Shown here in pieces: positions 8,034-17,101 of a DNA stretch of 40,155 bases. The DNA is from Chloroflexota bacterium (lineage in GTDB: Bacteria; Chloroflexota; Dormibacteria; Dormibacterales; Dormibacteraceae). The stretch lies in the NCBI GenBank assembly GCA_005880855.1, contig VBGM01000018.1, positions 1 through 40,155 on the forward strand. Direction: 5' to 3'. A program made the position numbers and the translations under genes. How positions within the stretch are numbered: position 1 is the first letter of the stretch; each line of letters opens with the position of its first letter. The notes beneath the pieces are model-generated. The model ran no database searches, was not told where the DNA came from, and saw nothing but the letters and a program-made list of their open reading frames with translations.

Positions 8034-8786
8034 CTAGACGAGCCCCGACCCGAGTGCTGCCTGAGCCTTGGCGAAGCTCAGCATGGCCGCGTCCAGCTTC
8101 TTGAAGCCTTCCTTGATCTTGGCGTTGTCATCGGTGTCCATGCCGGTGATCAGCTCCTGGGCAGCCGCGATGCCTGCGCTGAGCGCGTCACCGATCTGGC
8201 TGTCCGCGCTCGCGAGCGCGGACGGGACGGCGCTGCTCGAACGGGCCGACTGAAAAGCCTTCATGTCCGTTAGTGCGTCTTGCACGGTGGTTCGGCACGT
8301 GATGTACGAGCTGCACGCAACGACATTCTCGTAGTCGGTCGTGACCTTTCCGCTGTTCTGCACATACATGTCCACGTACGCGGCAGTGGCCTTGCGGGCC
8401 GCGAGTTGCTTGTCGGTGTCCGCAAGCGTCGCCTGCGTGGAGGCCAACTGGTGCCTGGTCGAATCGCGCTGCCCGGTTGTGGTGTACAGGAGGTAGCCAA
8501 GCGTGCCTGACGCGATGAGCCCGACCACTGCGATCGCCGCGGGGACGATCCATCCCCGACTCTTGCGCGCGGGAGCCGGCGACCACGTTGCGCCGGGGGC
8601 GATCGACGCCGATTGCCATGGTGCCGCAGCGGGCGGCGCCGGTGGCTCGTATGCGGGCGCGACTGCGAAAATGGGCGGCGCTGGCGACGGCGCCACCATC
8701 GCGAGCGGAGCGCTCACCCCCGGGTCAGCCCCGTTGGTCGGCTGATTGAGGGGCACGATCTGGTCGACTTCCGGATTGAGAGACAT
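8034..8786 (-). CDS. Proline-rich single-pass membrane protein of unknown function
   Basis: The 250-residue protein has a Pro/Ala-rich cytoplasmic N-terminus (about residues 20-75) and one membrane helix (WIVPAAIAVVGLIASGTLGY, about 78-98). A helical extracytoplasmic domain follows, with a predicted coiled segment (residues near RHQLASTQATLADTDKQLAA) and a Cys pair (ACSSYITC). The ATG at 8786 has GAGGAG 9 nt upstream; the frame could open 11 codons earlier. It sits 7 nt upstream of the membrane protease gene, so the two may be partners, such as a sensor or substrate and its protease. No family is recognised. Confidence 0.65.
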   Translation of the reverse strand: MSLNPEVDQIVPLNQPTNGADPGVSAPLAMVAPSPAPPIFAVAPAYEPPAPPAAAPWQSASIAPGATWSPAPARKSRGWIVPAAIAVVGLIASGTLGYLLYTTTGQRDSTRHQLASTQATLADTDKQLAARKATAAYVDMYVQNSGKVTTDYENVVACSSYITCRTTVQDALTDMKAFQSARSSSAVPSALASADSQIGDALSAGIAAAQELITGMDTDDNAKIKEGFKKLDAAMLSFAKAQAALGSGLV

Positions 8787-8875
8787 CCCTTCCAACTCCT
8801 CGTTACGCGTGGCCTGCAACGCGACCCAACGTAGGCGGAGCCCGGCGAGGTGTCGTCAGGGGCTGTACTGAATCT

Positions 8876-9925
8876 TTAGAGGGTTTGGGCGGCGATCCGT
8901 GCCCGCGCCGACTCACCTGGAAGCGCGATGAAGCTCACGAGCCACCCGACCATTCCGGTGACCGGCACGGCGCCGGTCCAGATGGTCGGCTCCCACCACA
9001 CACCCGTCGTCGAACCAAGCACCACGAAATACGCAACGGTCAGCGCGGCAGGTGCAGCGAACATGAATGCGTGAAACGCTTTCGGCCGCGCGGGCGATGG
9101 GCGGAGCACGTAGAGCAGCAGGTCGCCGGCAGCCCCACCTAGCAGCGCCACCATTACGAGCTCGGTGTGATTGGCGACCGGGCTGACCAGTAGCGCGTTG
9201 ATGCTGAGGGTCACCGTCAAGGCGCCGGTGGGCAGCTCGAACCTCCGCAACAGGATCACGAGCAGGCCAACCACCGCGGCGGAATAAAGGATGAGCCCGA
9301 TCATCCCGAGCTCCTCCTCCATCCAGTACGGGCCGCGGGGGTCCACCGCGGTGCCGGCTGCCCACCGGTCGATGAACGGCTGGTCGAACTGGAGGAAGAA
9401 CGTCAGCATCGAGAGGGTGAGCGCGCCGGAGATAATCGCAGGCCACGTCGCCCGGTTACCTCCGCGGCGCATGGCGGCACGCAGCGGCCCGCTCACGATG
9501 AGGCCGCCCGTGAGCATCAGGAAGAGGTGCGGCGGGCTGAACAGCGCGGCCACGCTGAGCTCGATGCCGAAACGGGCGTGCCAGACGAAATCGAGCGCGC
9601 CGCCTATACCGAACAGGACCGTGCCCAGGAGCGAAACGCCGTAGCCATCCGGGAGCAGCTCTTCCCAGGTCCCGTAGCGACGGTAGTTGCGCCAGACATT
9701 GATGGCGAGAAATATCCCGATGGCTGCGATCCCCGAGTACAGAAGGAAGTGATAGGGCGTCAAGAACGAGGTCTCGGGCCGCTGGAGGTTGTGGTGATGC
9801 CACGAGTCGAGGTAGGCGCCTGCCATCAACCAGCAGCACAGCGCCACGAAGGTCCACGTGAACCTGGCGCTGGCGACGCCTGGTTGACGGGGCCGGCGTA
9901 TCGGGGCCGACGTTACGATCGCCAT
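8876..9925 (-). CDS. Multi-pass integral membrane protein of unknown function
   Basis: The 349-residue protein has about nine hydrophobic helices. Polar features that might matter are YLDSWHHHN after the first helix, PYHFLLYSG, LDFVWHARFG, FSPPHLFLMLTGG and VANHTELVM. Several His lie near membrane faces, as in haem- or metal-binding membrane proteins, but I recognise no family. The ATG at 9925 has GGAGGAACGTG just upstream and overlaps the stop of the preceding gene (TGATG), so translation is probably coupled. An adjacent GTG (9928) is an alternative start. Confidence 0.7.
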   Translation of the reverse strand: MAIVTSAPIRRPRQPGVASARFTWTFVALCCWLMAGAYLDSWHHHNLQRPETSFLTPYHFLLYSGIAAIGIFLAINVWRNYRRYGTWEELLPDGYGVSLLGTVLFGIGGALDFVWHARFGIELSVAALFSPPHLFLMLTGGLIVSGPLRAAMRRGGNRATWPAIISGALTLSMLTFFLQFDQPFIDRWAAGTAVDPRGPYWMEEELGMIGLILYSAAVVGLLVILLRRFELPTGALTVTLSINALLVSPVANHTELVMVALLGGAAGDLLLYVLRPSPARPKAFHAFMFAAPAALTVAYFVVLGSTTGVWWEPTIWTGAVPVTGMVGWLVSFIALPGESARARIAAQTL

Positions 9926-10386
9926 CACGTTCCTCCTTCCTGCTGCTCAGTAGCTGGGCCTGCGTCGGGTTGGTTTCGCGAGCCCTCGCGCAGCAGTCGG
10001 AGGTCGGACCGAACGGCCGGGTCGAGCTCGAGCACAACGGGCTCTTTTGGCAGCACCTGGTCGGTGCGGGATGCTTCGCAAAGGCTTGCTTCCAGCAGCC
10101 GGTCCGCAGCCTCGAGCCGTGGCACGACGCGGGCGGGCGGCGCCCCGGTGGCCAGCAGTAGGGACAGGCTTTCGAGCTCACGCATCAGCACGCGCCGGCG
10201 ACGGAGGGCGAGGCCCGCGAGCTGATCCTGGCCTTTGGCCAGCGCGGCCGCGGCCGAATCCCAGAGCTCCGGCAGCTTGCGGCGCAGAGCTGCCAGACTG
10301 CCCTCGACCCCGCCCGCCGGCCTATCGGGCTTCACTTCGCTTCGAATCCTAGGCACCACCGTGCGGATCGTCATCAGTAAGGGCAC
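9925..10386 (-). CDS. Small helical protein of unknown function
   Basis: The 153-residue, Leu/Arg/Ala-rich protein is predicted mostly alpha-helical, without membrane helices or signal peptide. It contains a long helix pair around LPELWDSAAAALAKGQDQLA and LRRRRVLMRELESLSLLLA. The evidence that it is real is its overlap (TGATG) with the downstream membrane-protein gene and its helical, charged composition. No family is recognised. The start is unsure: GTG at 10386 or ATG at 10374, neither with a ribosome site. It is divergent from the LuxR-type regulator at 10415 with only 28 bp between them, so that regulator is a candidate controller. Confidence 0.5.
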   Translation of the reverse strand: MPLLMTIRTVVPRIRSEVKPDRPAGGVEGSLAALRRKLPELWDSAAAALAKGQDQLAGLALRRRRVLMRELESLSLLLATGAPPARVVPRLEAADRLLEASLCEASRTDQVLPKEPVVLELDPAVRSDLRLLREGSRNQPDAGPATEQQEGGT

Positions 10387-10414
10387 GGAGACTTAAGATG
10401 CGCGGGGCACCGCC

Positions 10415-13162
10415 GTGTTCGAAAGGGAAGGCGTACTGGCGGCCATCGCCCTCGTGCTCGAGCGCGCGCGCGCAGGGCAGGGGCAGGCTCTTTTCGTGAT
10501 CGGTGAGGCCGGACTCGGCAAGACGAGCGTGCTGGAGCTGGCTCGCGCCCAGGCTTCGGGCTTCGCCGTCGGGTTGGGCCGTGGGCAGGCGATGGAGGCG
10601 ACGCTTCATTTCGGAATCGTCAGCGAAGCCCTGCGCGGGGTTGGAGCCGGTACGCCGCTCGATGTGCCCAGAGCCGCGACCTCCAAGGGCCTCGATGCGC
10701 GAGCGGCGTATTTCTACGCCACCCTCCGCCACCTCGAGCGACGGTCGGAGCCCGCTCTGATCCTGCTCGACGACCTCCACTGGGCCGACCCCGACTCGCT
10801 AGCGCTCGTCTCATTCCTGAGCCACCGGCTGGCCTCGCTGCCGGTGGCCCTGGTCGCGACGCTCCGGCCATGGCCGAGGGCGGCTCTCGACCTCGCCCGG
10901 CACCTCGCCCAACAAGGCCAGGCGCAGCTGGAGCAGCTCATGCCCCTCAGCCCGCCGGCGGCCACCGCCCTGCTCACCGAGCGCATGGGGGCTGAGCCCC
11001 CGGAGGAGACGAGCGGCCGAGCGTGGGCGGCAAGCGGCGGCAATCCGCTTTTCCTCGAAGAGATCGCGCGCCACCTTCAGGAAGGACGCAGCCTGGACGA
11101 GCTCGACGAGCGCGGCAACGAGGCGACGATCCTGCTGTCGCGAATTTTTGGCCGTCCCGGCACAGACCGCCGCTTCGCGCACGCGGCGAGCGTGTTCGGC
11201 ATCGAGTTCCGGCCGGCGCTGGCCGCCAGAGTGGCGGGGCTGGAAGATGGCGAGGCGACCGAGGCGCTGGCGGTGCTGGTCGACACCGGCCTGGTGCGGC
11301 CCGGCCAGGCGGGCTGGGCGCAGTTCGCCCACCCACTTTTCCAGCAGGCGCTGTACGAGGACATGGCGCCCCCGGTGCGAGAGAGGTGGCATGCGTCTGC
11401 GTTCAGGCACTTGCTCGCGCACGGGGCCGAGCCGGCGGAAGCGGCCGAGCATGCGGTGAGCGGACAGCTCCTCGGCGACGCCGAGGCCATCGCGGTGCTG
11501 CAGCGCGCGGGACGTGCGGCGATGGCGGACGGGGCCGTCGCCACCGCGCGACACCGGCTGCAGTCTGCGGTTGTTCTCGCCGGCGACAGCCCGTCGCCAC
11601 AGCTGCTGATCGGACTTGCCGAGACGCTCCTGTCCACCGGCGAACCGGCCACGGCGGTAGCCCTGTACAACCGCATACTCGACGGCTCCGCGATCGAAAG
11701 CGAAGTGCCGGCCCATGTCCACAGGATGCTCGGCCGGGCGCTGTTCGCCAGCGGGGACGCCGGCGCCGCGGAGGCCCAGTTCGCGGCGGCGGCCGAGCTG
11801 GGCCTGGCAGCACCCGACCCGACACCCGGCATCGAGGCCCTGCTCGACCATGCGACCGCGTGCTGGATCGCGGGCACGATCGCGCGCGCCGTCGAGTTCG
11901 CACTCCGCGCGAGAGACCTCGCCCAGAACGCTGGGCCGGATGTCAGGCGTCGCGCAGATTCGACATGGGCGCTGGTCACATTCATCTCCGGGTCCGCCGA
12001 GGGCCTGCCCGCCGCGGCGGCCGCGGCAGCGGAGGCCGAGCTCAACCCGCTTCTCGACACCGTCGATCCGACCTGGAGCTGGGGACCTCTTGGCAACTAC
12101 ATGTTCATCTCGGAGTTTGCGGAGCAATACGACGAGGCGAGGCGTGTTCTTGGCATCGCCTACCGAGCCGCGGAGCAGCTTGGCGCACCGATGGCGATCG
12201 GCCTGCTCGACTCGCTGAGAGCCAATGCACTCATCCGCCGAGGCCGCCTTCACGAGGCGCTCGCTCACGCCGAGCACGCATTGACGATGGCGGACCTCGT
12301 CCCTTCTTTGACTGGCTACGCCTGGATCGCGAACGCCGCCACGGTGCTCGAGCTCGGCCGCCTCGACGAGGCGGCTGCCTGGTGCGACCGCCTCGAAAAG
12401 CTCCCGCAGAGCGTGATCATCAGGCTCTGGATCCAGCGCATGCGAGGGATCATCGCCGGGCGTCACGGCAATCAGCTGCAAGCGAGCGATTTCTTCCTGG
12501 TCGCCGAGAAGATCGCGAACCAGGCCGGTCTCTTCGAACCGTGCGTTGTGCCATGGTCGCGCGACGCCATCACCGCGCATGTCGCTTGCGGCCGCCTGCA
12601 GGACGCCGCGCGCGTAGTTGCCTGGCTCGAGGCGAGGAGCGAGCACCTGCCATGCCGCTGGCCGCGCGCCACCGCGCTGTTCGGCCGCGCGCAGCTGGCG
12701 GAGAAGGCCGGCGAGAACGAAAAAGCGGAGACGCTCTATCGAGAGGCGCTCGACCAGTACTCACAGATCCGGCAGCCGCTGTCGGAGATCCGCACGATGA
12801 TCTACTTCGGTCGCTTCCTGCGCCAGATCGGGAAGTCGATCGAGGCGCGGCCGTATCTCAACCGTGCGGTGGAGGTCGCCACCGAAGCCGGTGCGACGTG
12901 GCTGGCGCAGCAGGCGATGGACGAGCTGCATGCCGCGCGCGGCCGGCAGCGCAAGCGGGCGAGTCCGGACGACCTCACACCGATGGAGCGTCGGGTAGGG
13001 ATGCTTGCCATCGACGGCCTCAAAGTGCGCCAGATCGCGGATCACCTCTCGGTGTCTCCGCGAACCGTGGAGTCGCACCTGCAGAAGGTCTATCAGAAGC
13101 TCCACGTTTCCTCGCAGATCGAGCTGATGAAGGTTGGCCTCCCGGCGCCACCGGCCAACTAA
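10415..13162 (+). CDS. LuxR-family transcriptional regulator with AAA ATPase domain (LAL type)
   Basis: This is a 915-residue regulator of the large ATP-binding LuxR (MalT-like) class. The N-terminal NTPase has Walker A GEAGLGKT (residues 30-37) and a Walker B-like ILLDDLHWAD near 120. The middle, about 350-830, is Ala-rich helical repeats of TPR type. The C-terminal LuxR helix-turn-helix covers about 850-905, with LTPMERRVGMLAIDGLKVRQ, then IADHLSVSPRTVESHLQKVY. The GTG at 10415 starts the protein at the usual FERE motif. LAL regulators bind ATP and an inducer and activate nearby genes. Targets are unknown; the divergent minus-strand pair (10386 leftward) and the secreted protein gene downstream are candidates. 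Confidence 0.92.
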   Translation: MFEREGVLAAIALVLERARAGQGQALFVIGEAGLGKTSVLELARAQASGFAVGLGRGQAMEATLHFGIVSEALRGVGAGTPLDVPRAATSKGLDARAAYFYATLRHLERRSEPALILLDDLHWADPDSLALVSFLSHRLASLPVALVATLRPWPRAALDLARHLAQQGQAQLEQLMPLSPPAATALLTERMGAEPPEETSGRAWAASGGNPLFLEEIARHLQEGRSLDELDERGNEATILLSRIFGRPGTDRRFAHAASVFGIEFRPALAARVAGLEDGEATEALAVLVDTGLVRPGQAGWAQFAHPLFQQALYEDMAPPVRERWHASAFRHLLAHGAEPAEAAEHAVSGQLLGDAEAIAVLQRAGRAAMADGAVATARHRLQSAVVLAGDSPSPQLLIGLAETLLSTGEPATAVALYNRILDGSAIESEVPAHVHRMLGRALFASGDAGAAEAQFAAAAELGLAAPDPTPGIEALLDHATACWIAGTIARAVEFALRARDLAQNAGPDVRRRADSTWALVTFISGSAEGLPAAAAAAAEAELNPLLDTVDPTWSWGPLGNYMFISEFAEQYDEARRVLGIAYRAAEQLGAPMAIGLLDSLRANALIRRGRLHEALAHAEHALTMADLVPSLTGYAWIANAATVLELGRLDEAAAWCDRLEKLPQSVIIRLWIQRMRGIIAGRHGNQLQASDFFLVAEKIANQAGLFEPCVVPWSRDAITAHVACGRLQDAARVVAWLEARSEHLPCRWPRATALFGRAQLAEKAGENEKAETLYREALDQYSQIRQPLSEIRTMIYFGRFLRQIGKSIEARPYLNRAVEVATEAGATWLAQQAMDELHAARGRQRKRASPDDLTPMERRVGMLAIDGLKVRQIADHLSVSPRTVESHLQKVYQKLHVSSQIELMKVGLPAPPAN

Positions 13163-13300
13163 CTTTCAGTAGATCTGCGGACGACAGGCCCTCCAGGCGC
13201 AACTAGCGTCCCGAGCGGAGGTGATGCTGTGCATTCGAGTCGCTGAGCGAAGCCACGCCACAACGTCTAACCATTCGGATTCATTCTCGAGGAGATCAAC

Positions 13301-13762
13301 ATGCTCAAGAAATTCGCGCGCCTACTCGCGGCGGGATCGTTTGCGCTCGCTGCGATACTACCCATCACTGCTTCGGCATCAGCCCCAGTGGTGGCCATGT
13401 CGATTGCTCCAACCATTACCGTGTCTGACAAGCAGATCCTGACGCTGACGGTCACACAGACCTGTCCACTCCTGCTCGACTTCAACGGACAGCCGGCGTT
13501 CAATAGCTTCGGGTTCGTCGGCGTGCAGCAGGTACAGGGGCGGGTCATCGCCCATGCCGGTGGATCGCTGACGACCGTCTGCGACGGACTCCAACACACT
13601 TCCATCGTGACCGCGCTGGCATTCGATCACCCGTTCCGTGCCGGATCTGGGGTCGCCCAGGCCTCAGTGTTCAACCTGTGCGGCATGGATCCGACCACGT
13701 TTCTTTTCCAGTGCATCAGCGGATCGGCACTGCAGAGTGTGTCGATCGTCGCACTTCACTGA
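13301..13762 (+). CDS. Small secreted protein of unknown function
   Basis: The 153-residue protein has a clear Sec signal peptide: a KK-R n-region, the hydrophobic core LLAAGSFALAAILPI, and probable cleavage after TASASA (about residue 27). The mature part is beta-rich and Thr/Val-rich with four Cys (QTCPLL, TVCDGL, FNLCGM, FQCISG), consistent with two disulfides. A GAGGAGATCAAC ribosome site precedes the ATG at 13301. A terminator follows 20 nt after the stop, so this is probably a monocistronic unit. No family is recognised. Confidence 0.7.
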   Translation: MLKKFARLLAAGSFALAAILPITASASAPVVAMSIAPTITVSDKQILTLTVTQTCPLLLDFNGQPAFNSFGFVGVQQVQGRVIAHAGGSLTTVCDGLQHTSIVTALAFDHPFRAGSGVAQASVFNLCGMDPTTFLFQCISGSALQSVSIVALH

Positions 13763-13781
13763 TCGCAATTCGTCTAGCAAG

Positions 13782-13811
13782 ACAGGGTCCGGTCAGGCGA
13801 CCGGGCCCTGT
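13782..13811 (+). terminator. Intrinsic terminator after the secreted-protein gene
   Basis: ACAGGG-T-CCGGT (13782-13793) pairs with ACCGG-G-CCCTGT (13800-13811) through a 6-nt CAGGCG loop. All twelve positions pair, counting one G-U. A short T-rich tail (TTCGTTTG) follows. It sits between the plus-strand gene ending at 13762 and the minus-strand thiD ending at 13901. Because the stem is symmetric it might also act on the convergent transcript, although that side lacks a T run. Confidence 0.7.
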
Positions 13812-13900
13812 TCGTTTGTGCTTCGACGGCGGCGCGGGCGGCGACCAGCGACTGGTTGAAGACGTCGGGTCCGTGCCTCCGCAGCGCTGTTACGCGGTGA

Positions 13901-14692
13901 TCAGCGTGCCATCCCGTGCATGGGATTGACCGGGCCGTGGCCGCGGCCGATCTCAAGCGATTCCTCGATAGCGTGCGTGATGAACACCTTGGCGGCCCGC
14001 ACCGCCTCGAGGGGACTCCTGCCCTTCGCCATGCCCGCCGCGATGGCGGCCGAAAATGCGCAGCCGCTGCCATGGGTGTTCTTGGTGTCGACACGGCGGC
14101 CCGGAAGCTCGACCAGCTGGGCGCCGTCCCAATAGATGTCGATGGCGTCGCCTTCCGCATGTCCGCCCTTGACCACAGCTGCACGAGGCCCGAGCGCGAC
14201 CAGGTCGCGAGCGGCCTGCCGGCGGTCGTCGAGGGAGATCAGCTTTCTCCCAAGCAACACCTCGGTCTCGGGTATGTTCGGCGTGACGACCGCTGCGAGG
14301 GGCAGTAGATATTTGTACAGGGCCGCGATGGCGTCGTTGTGGAGCAGCCTCGTACCACCCTTGGCCACCATCACGGGATCGACGACGAGGTTGTCGATGC
14401 CGTGGTGCCGGATCGCGGCAGCCACCGCCTCGATGATCTTGGCGCTCGCGAGCATGCCCGTCTTGGCCGCCTGCACGCCCATGTCCTCGACGACGGCGTC
14501 GATCTGGGCGCGGATCACACGCACAGGAATCTCATGGATCTCCGTGACGGTGATCGTGTTCTGAGCCGTGACGGCGGTGATGGCCGACGTGCCGTGCACA
14601 CCCATCGCCGCAAATGTCTTGAGATCGGCCTGGATGCCGGCGCCACCGCCGGAGTCCGACCCGGCGATTGTCAGCGCAACCGGGAGCTTCAC
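13901..14692 (-). CDS. thiD: Hydroxymethylpyrimidine/phosphomethylpyrimidine kinase
   Basis: The 263-residue ribokinase-fold enzyme is typical in length for ThiD. It phosphorylates HMP and HMP-P to HMP-PP for thiamin synthesis in the cytosol. Signatures are [20 protein letters not shown] at the N-terminus, [26 protein letters not shown], and the C-terminal anion-hole motif [16 protein letters not shown] with its catalytic Asp region. The ATG overlaps the last 4 nt of the permease gene (ATGA), so the two are translationally coupled and share the upstream TPP riboswitch. Uptake of the pyrimidine by the permease followed by phosphorylation here is a salvage pathway. Confidence 0.95.
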   Translation of the reverse strand: MKLPVALTIAGSDSGGGAGIQADLKTFAAMGVHGTSAITAVTAQNTITVTEIHEIPVRVIRAQIDAVVEDMGVQAAKTGMLASAKIIEAVAAAIRHHGIDNLVVDPVMVAKGGTRLLHNDAIAALYKYLLPLAAVVTPNIPETEVLLGRKLISLDDRRQAARDLVALGPRAAVVKGGHAEGDAIDIYWDGAQLVELPGRRVDTKNTHGSGCAFSAAIAAGMAKGRSPLEAVRAAKVFITHAIEESLEIGRGHGPVNPMHGMAR

Positions 14693-16065
14693 GACGCCAG
14701 GCGCCGCCGCCCGAGCCAGTACACAGCCGCGGCGACCGCGATGCTGACGAGACCGCTGATGTCAGCACCGTGGAGGCGGCCGATGAGGCCGTCGTTGAAG
14801 AAATGTGGCGCTGAGACAAGGTTGCTGAAAAGGTTGTCGTAGTTGACGAAGAGAAGGCTCGCAGCCGCGCCTGCGAGCCAGGCGACGACCGCCAGCCTCG
14901 GCCGGGTCCTGCCTTCGAAGACGAAGAAGCTGAGCAGCACGACCGCGGCCCATGCCGGTGCCCAGAGATACGTAAGGATGAGGAAATCCTCGTAGGCGAC
15001 GTGCAGGTCGCTGACCAGAACCGCGTATGCCGCGAGGGCGGTGCCCAGTATTCCGCAACCCAGCGCCGTCTGCCACCGCTTCAGGCTGATGCCCATGGCC
15101 AGCGTCACCAGGCCCGCCGTGTACACGTCCAGGTAATTGGCCCAGATCTCGCCGACGACCACGAAAACGAAGAATGGGACCGCGACCCAGCCAGGTGCGT
15201 GCACGCTGATCACGGCGAGCACGCCCTGGTCCGCGGCCAGCTTCGCATCGATCGTGGGCAGCAACAGGCCGAAGAAGCCGAGCAGGATCATCGGCACCGT
15301 CACCCCGACCGCGGGCCACCACGTGACGGATCGGGTCGGGGTCGCGGCCGGAAGGTAGCGCGAGTAATCGCTGGCGAACGGGTACCACGACGCGACCAGC
15401 GCGAAACACGTCATGAGGCCGAGCACGAACCCGCCGGGATAGTCTGGTCCGGAGGCGGATGGGCCCCGGCCCCAGTGGAACTGAGGCGCAAGCGCAACGA
15501 AGAGCACGGCGGCGAGCGCGATGAAGATCACTGAGCCATACGTCTCCAGGACCTTGATCGTGCCGTGTCCGTAGATGGCGACCCCGACGCTGATCGCGGC
15601 GATCAGGATCACCAGGCCGAACGTGATGGCGCGGTTTCCGCCGCCGAACAGCTGGGCGCCGGCCTGTGCTGCGATGACGCAGTCGACCGCGAACCACCCG
15701 ACGGCGAGAAAAAGAGTTAGCGCCGCGCCCACGTACGAGCCCCGCAGCCCGAAGATTCCGCGGGTGAACACGATCTGGGGGAGGCCGCTCCGGGGGCCCG
15801 TGTTGCTGAGCAGCCCCAGGATGAGCGCGGCCGCGACCGTGCCCAGAGCTGTAGCTGCGAGACCGTCCCAGACGCCGAGACCGTAGTAGGTCGTGAGCAG
15901 GCTGGCCGTGAAGAGGCTGGCGTAATTGGCAAACGCGCCGGCCCACAGGAAGCCAAGCTCGCGCGGGCGGCCGTGACGCTCGGCGGCCGGGATCGCATCG
16001 ATGCCATGGCTCTCGACCTTCCCGAACGCGTCGGCTTCGACGCTATGAGCAGAAAGCTGACTCAA
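14689..16065 (-). CDS. cytX: NCS1-family permease, probable HMP (thiamin pyrimidine) transporter
   Basis: This 458-residue, roughly 12-helix transporter belongs to the nucleobase:cation symporter-1 family (CodB/CytX-like). Typical stretches are [58 protein letters not shown] and [19 protein letters not shown]. The TPP riboswitch in its leader and the coupled thiD gene point to hydroxymethylpyrimidine or a related thiamin precursor rather than cytosine. The TTG at 16065 is preferred: it lies 5-6 nt after GGAGGGAG at the 3' end of the aptamer. The ATG at 16083 falls inside the conserved aptamer core and is unlikely to be used. Confidence 0.88.
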   Translation of the reverse strand: MSQLSAHSVEADAFGKVESHGIDAIPAAERHGRPRELGFLWAGAFANYASLFTASLLTTYYGLGVWDGLAATALGTVAAALILGLLSNTGPRSGLPQIVFTRGIFGLRGSYVGAALTLFLAVGWFAVDCVIAAQAGAQLFGGGNRAITFGLVILIAAISVGVAIYGHGTIKVLETYGSVIFIALAAVLFVALAPQFHWGRGPSASGPDYPGGFVLGLMTCFALVASWYPFASDYSRYLPAATPTRSVTWWPAVGVTVPMILLGFFGLLLPTIDAKLAADQGVLAVISVHAPGWVAVPFFVFVVVGEIWANYLDVYTAGLVTLAMGISLKRWQTALGCGILGTALAAYAVLVSDLHVAYEDFLILTYLWAPAWAAVVLLSFFVFEGRTRPRLAVVAWLAGAAASLLFVNYDNLFSNLVSAPHFFNDGLIGRLHGADISGLVSIAVAAAVYWLGRRRLAS

Positions 16066-16150
16066 CTCTCCCTCCGCTGGCATTACCCAGTTCAGGTTCT
16101 TGCGGTCGGCGCTTCTACGCCCTCTCAGCCCGGGTTAGGGCTCCCGCTGG
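16066..16150 (-). promoter_or_regulatory. TPP riboswitch (thi box)
   Basis: Read on the minus strand, this leader contains the conserved thi-box elements in order: CGGGAGCCC, GGGCTGAGAGGG, ACCGCAAGAACCTGA and CTGGGTAATGCCAGCGGAGG. These correspond to the pyrimidine- and pyrophosphate-sensing halves of the thiamin pyrophosphate aptamer. No separate terminator lies between the aptamer and the gene. The purine-rich 3' end (GGAGGGAG) is itself the probable ribosome site, so control is likely at translation initiation: TPP binding would close the start of the permease gene and, through coupling, thiD. Confidence 0.92.
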
Positions 16151-16192
16151 TTCGATTCTAGTGGGGTCGCGTCCTTTCTATATGTGGCGCGC

Positions 16193-17101
16193 TCACACGA
16201 ATAGCAGCCCGACGCCCGAGAACGACGTGTGCCAGATTGCGCCCGGCCACATCGATCCTGTGCGGTAGAAGGCGTAGCCGAGCAAGAGCCCGGGTAGAGC
16301 CCCGAACAATCCGGTGCCGACCGCCAGCCCGAACGGCTCGCCACTCGCTATGAGCATCGGCACATGGAACAAGCCGAAGACCATGGTGGAAATGGCAAGG
16401 CTGTTTCCGGGGCGCCCAAGCCACGGCATCAGGCGGCCGAAGATGACACCACGAAAGGCAAGCTCCTCGGGCACTCCATTGACAAGCGATTGCAGCGCGA
16501 TCGCCGCCGCCGCCACCGTGAGTGACGCGGACTCCCAGAACAACCCGGCGTGCTGGCCCGTCGCGACATAGGCCACGCCAACCCCGACCGCGATTGCCGC
16601 CAGCACGACACCCAATACAAGGTCTCGCGGGTTTGCGGTCAGGCCCACGTCCCGGAGCCGGAAACGAAATGCGGCAACCGCGACCAGGGTCGGAACGAGC
16701 AGGAGACCGACTCCAAGCAAAGCGGTTGCGGCTTCGGCCGCGATCAGGTGGGGCACGCCGGCCGACCTCAAAGCGGACGCCCAGGCGGCCGGCAGGCCAT
16801 GAGGGCGAATAACGAACCACACGGCGATCACCGCCGCCAGCTGCACGATCGCTACCGTGACGGCCAGACCAAAGTCGCGCGAGCGTGTCCCGGCACGCTG
16901 GACCGTCGGGGCGGCAACTTGCCGGTCGCGAGTTGCCACGTAGATCACAACGACGTAGGCGGCCAGCAGCAACAGGTTTATCGGAAAGTGCGAAAGCGGG
17001 GCCTCGAATGCGACGGCCAGAACGTTGATCGCTCCGTAGACAATGAACAGCGGCGTCAACAGAGGGTGGTTGCGCACGACGGCTGCCCCGCGCGCCCGCA
17101 T
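16193..17101 (-). CDS. CPBP-family intramembrane metalloprotease
   Basis: The 302-residue protein has about eight membrane helices. The C-terminal CPBP (CAAX protease/bacteriocin-processing, Abi) domain is recognisable: PEELAFRGVIFGRL with the EExxxR motif, then VFGLFHVPMLIA with the second-motif His, and GAIWHTSFSG with the third His. CPBP proteins are glutamic-type or metal-dependent membrane proteases or, in some cases, inactive scaffolds. The ATG at 17101 directly follows the TAG of the Rieske oxygenase gene. That adjacency suggests one transcript but gives no obvious functional link. Confidence 0.88.
   Translation of the reverse strand: MRARGAAVVRNHPLLTPLFIVYGAINVLAVAFEAPLSHFPINLLLLAAYVVVIYVATRDRQVAAPTVQRAGTRSRDFGLAVTVAIVQLAAVIAVWFVIRPHGLPAAWASALRSAGVPHLIAAEAATALLGVGLLLVPTLVAVAAFRFRLRDVGLTANPRDLVLGVVLAAIAVGVGVAYVATGQHAGLFWESASLTVAAAAIALQSLVNGVPEELAFRGVIFGRLMPWLGRPGNSLAISTMVFGLFHVPMLIASGEPFGLAVGTGLFGALPGLLLGYAFYRTGSMWPGAIWHTSFSGVGLLFV

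Noticed and set aside
10811-12646. Long open frames opposite or alongside the LuxR gene (611 and 727 codons)
   Set aside because: They are high-GC shadow frames, Arg/Gly-rich without any domain, over a gene with clear ATPase and helix-turn-helix motifs.
16140-16165. tRNA T-loop-like GGTTCGATTC
   Set aside because: No acceptor, D or anticodon arm fits; the bases lie at the 5' end of the TPP aptamer on the other strand. Similar GGTTCGAA stretches (such as near 1534) are inside coding sequence.
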